From: UBA4427 sp046351135
GTDB lineage: Bacteria; Myxococcota_A; UBA9160; UBA4427
Assembly: GCA_046351135.1 (NCBI GenBank)
Contig: JAXLZA010000003.1
Location: forward strand, 434,001 to 498,000
Length of the DNA: 64,000 nt
Direction of reading: 5' to 3'
A program made the position numbers and the translations under genes. Numbering within the stretch: the first letter of the stretch is position 1; every line of letters begins with the position of its first letter. Below are positions 63,883 to 64,000 of the stretch, piece after piece. The notes beneath the pieces were generated by a model that saw only the letters and a list, made by a program, of their open reading frames with translations, had not been told where the DNA came from and did not search any database.

Positions 63883-64000
63883 CGGATGATCTCGCGGTCT
63901 GCCTCGGATCGCGCGACGGGACCCGCGCTCCCAGGCTTCGAATGCGGAAGATGGGATGATCCTCGATGCGTTGCCGATCGACGCGATGGGCCCATGCAGG

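Overview
The window looks like a chromosome segment of an uncultured, high-GC Gram-negative bacterium (GC around two thirds or more by eye). Gram-negative character comes from a FadL-type outer-membrane porin, an OmpA-like lipoprotein, FecR, a TonB-receptor remnant and several PEP-CTERM surface proteins. Together with many P450s, SDRs, amidohydrolases, a type III CoA-transferase, an LLM flavin enzyme and a DUF2889 protein, this resembles environmental Myxococcota/Binatota-type (former deltaproteobacterial) genomes. That placement is inference; there is no rRNA gene to settle it. No CRISPR array, prophage or replication origin was seen.

Layout. 0-4.3 kb: a TetR regulator with a perfect 20-bp palindromic operator, coupled to a P450 and a TauD-type dioxygenase, then a second P450. 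4.1-11.5 kb: a rearranged island. A 219-bp segment (P450 3' end plus the tail of a convergent PEP-CTERM gene) occurs at 4148-4366 and again at 10311-10529. Between the copies lie an IS30-family remnant, a PEP-CTERM fragment, two glycosyltransferases, a sulfotransferase, a methyltransferase, a TonB-receptor remnant and an AT-richer gene-free stretch. 11.8 kb: tRNA-Arg(GCG). 12-17.3 kb: a HAF-repeat PEP-CTERM protein, two divergent P450s, an SDR and an SDR remnant. 17.3-21.7 kb: a likely signalling module of CHASE2 sensor/SpoIIE phosphatase (frameshifted), OmpA lipoprotein, FecR protein, STAS anti-anti-sigma and RsbW-like kinase. 21.8-31 kb: glutaminase, PEP-CTERM protein, ParB-like protein, amidohydrolase, FadL porin, a fifth P450, a lipoprotein and DUF2889.

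31-45.8 kb: SDR and a frameshifted phytanoyl-CoA dioxygenase; an amidase; a tightly coupled minus-strand set (LLM oxidoreductase, NUDIX-DUF429 fusion, tandem CoA-transferase, MaoC-type dehydratase) that suggests acyl-CoA catabolism; a nitroreductase, a CLC chloride channel, an SDR and a secreted phosphoesterase-like protein. 46.2-54.4 kb: a large secreted ExeM-type nuclease with a PEP-CTERM tail that runs into a 108-bp remnant of a nitric oxide reductase gene, a secreted glycerophosphodiesterase, an intact quinol-type nitric oxide reductase and, divergent from it, a secreted protein made of six 18-residue repeats. 54.5-61.1 kb: a cyclase and a minus-strand run (Baeyer-Villiger monooxygenase, thiamine-diphosphate enzyme, SDR, amidohydrolase) that reads as a catabolic operon. 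61.1-63.9 kb: a large UvrD/HelD-like helicase with an inserted nuclease-like segment and a C-terminal zinc finger.

The genes fit uptake and oxidative breakdown of hydrophobic compounds (porin, P450s, dioxygenases, BVMO, CoA enzymes) in a cell with a PEP-CTERM surface programme; no exosortase is in the window. The most interesting points are the envelope-linked partner-switch module, the duplication and deletion scars around the PEP-CTERM genes, the repeat protein opposite the NO reductase, and the fusion proteins.
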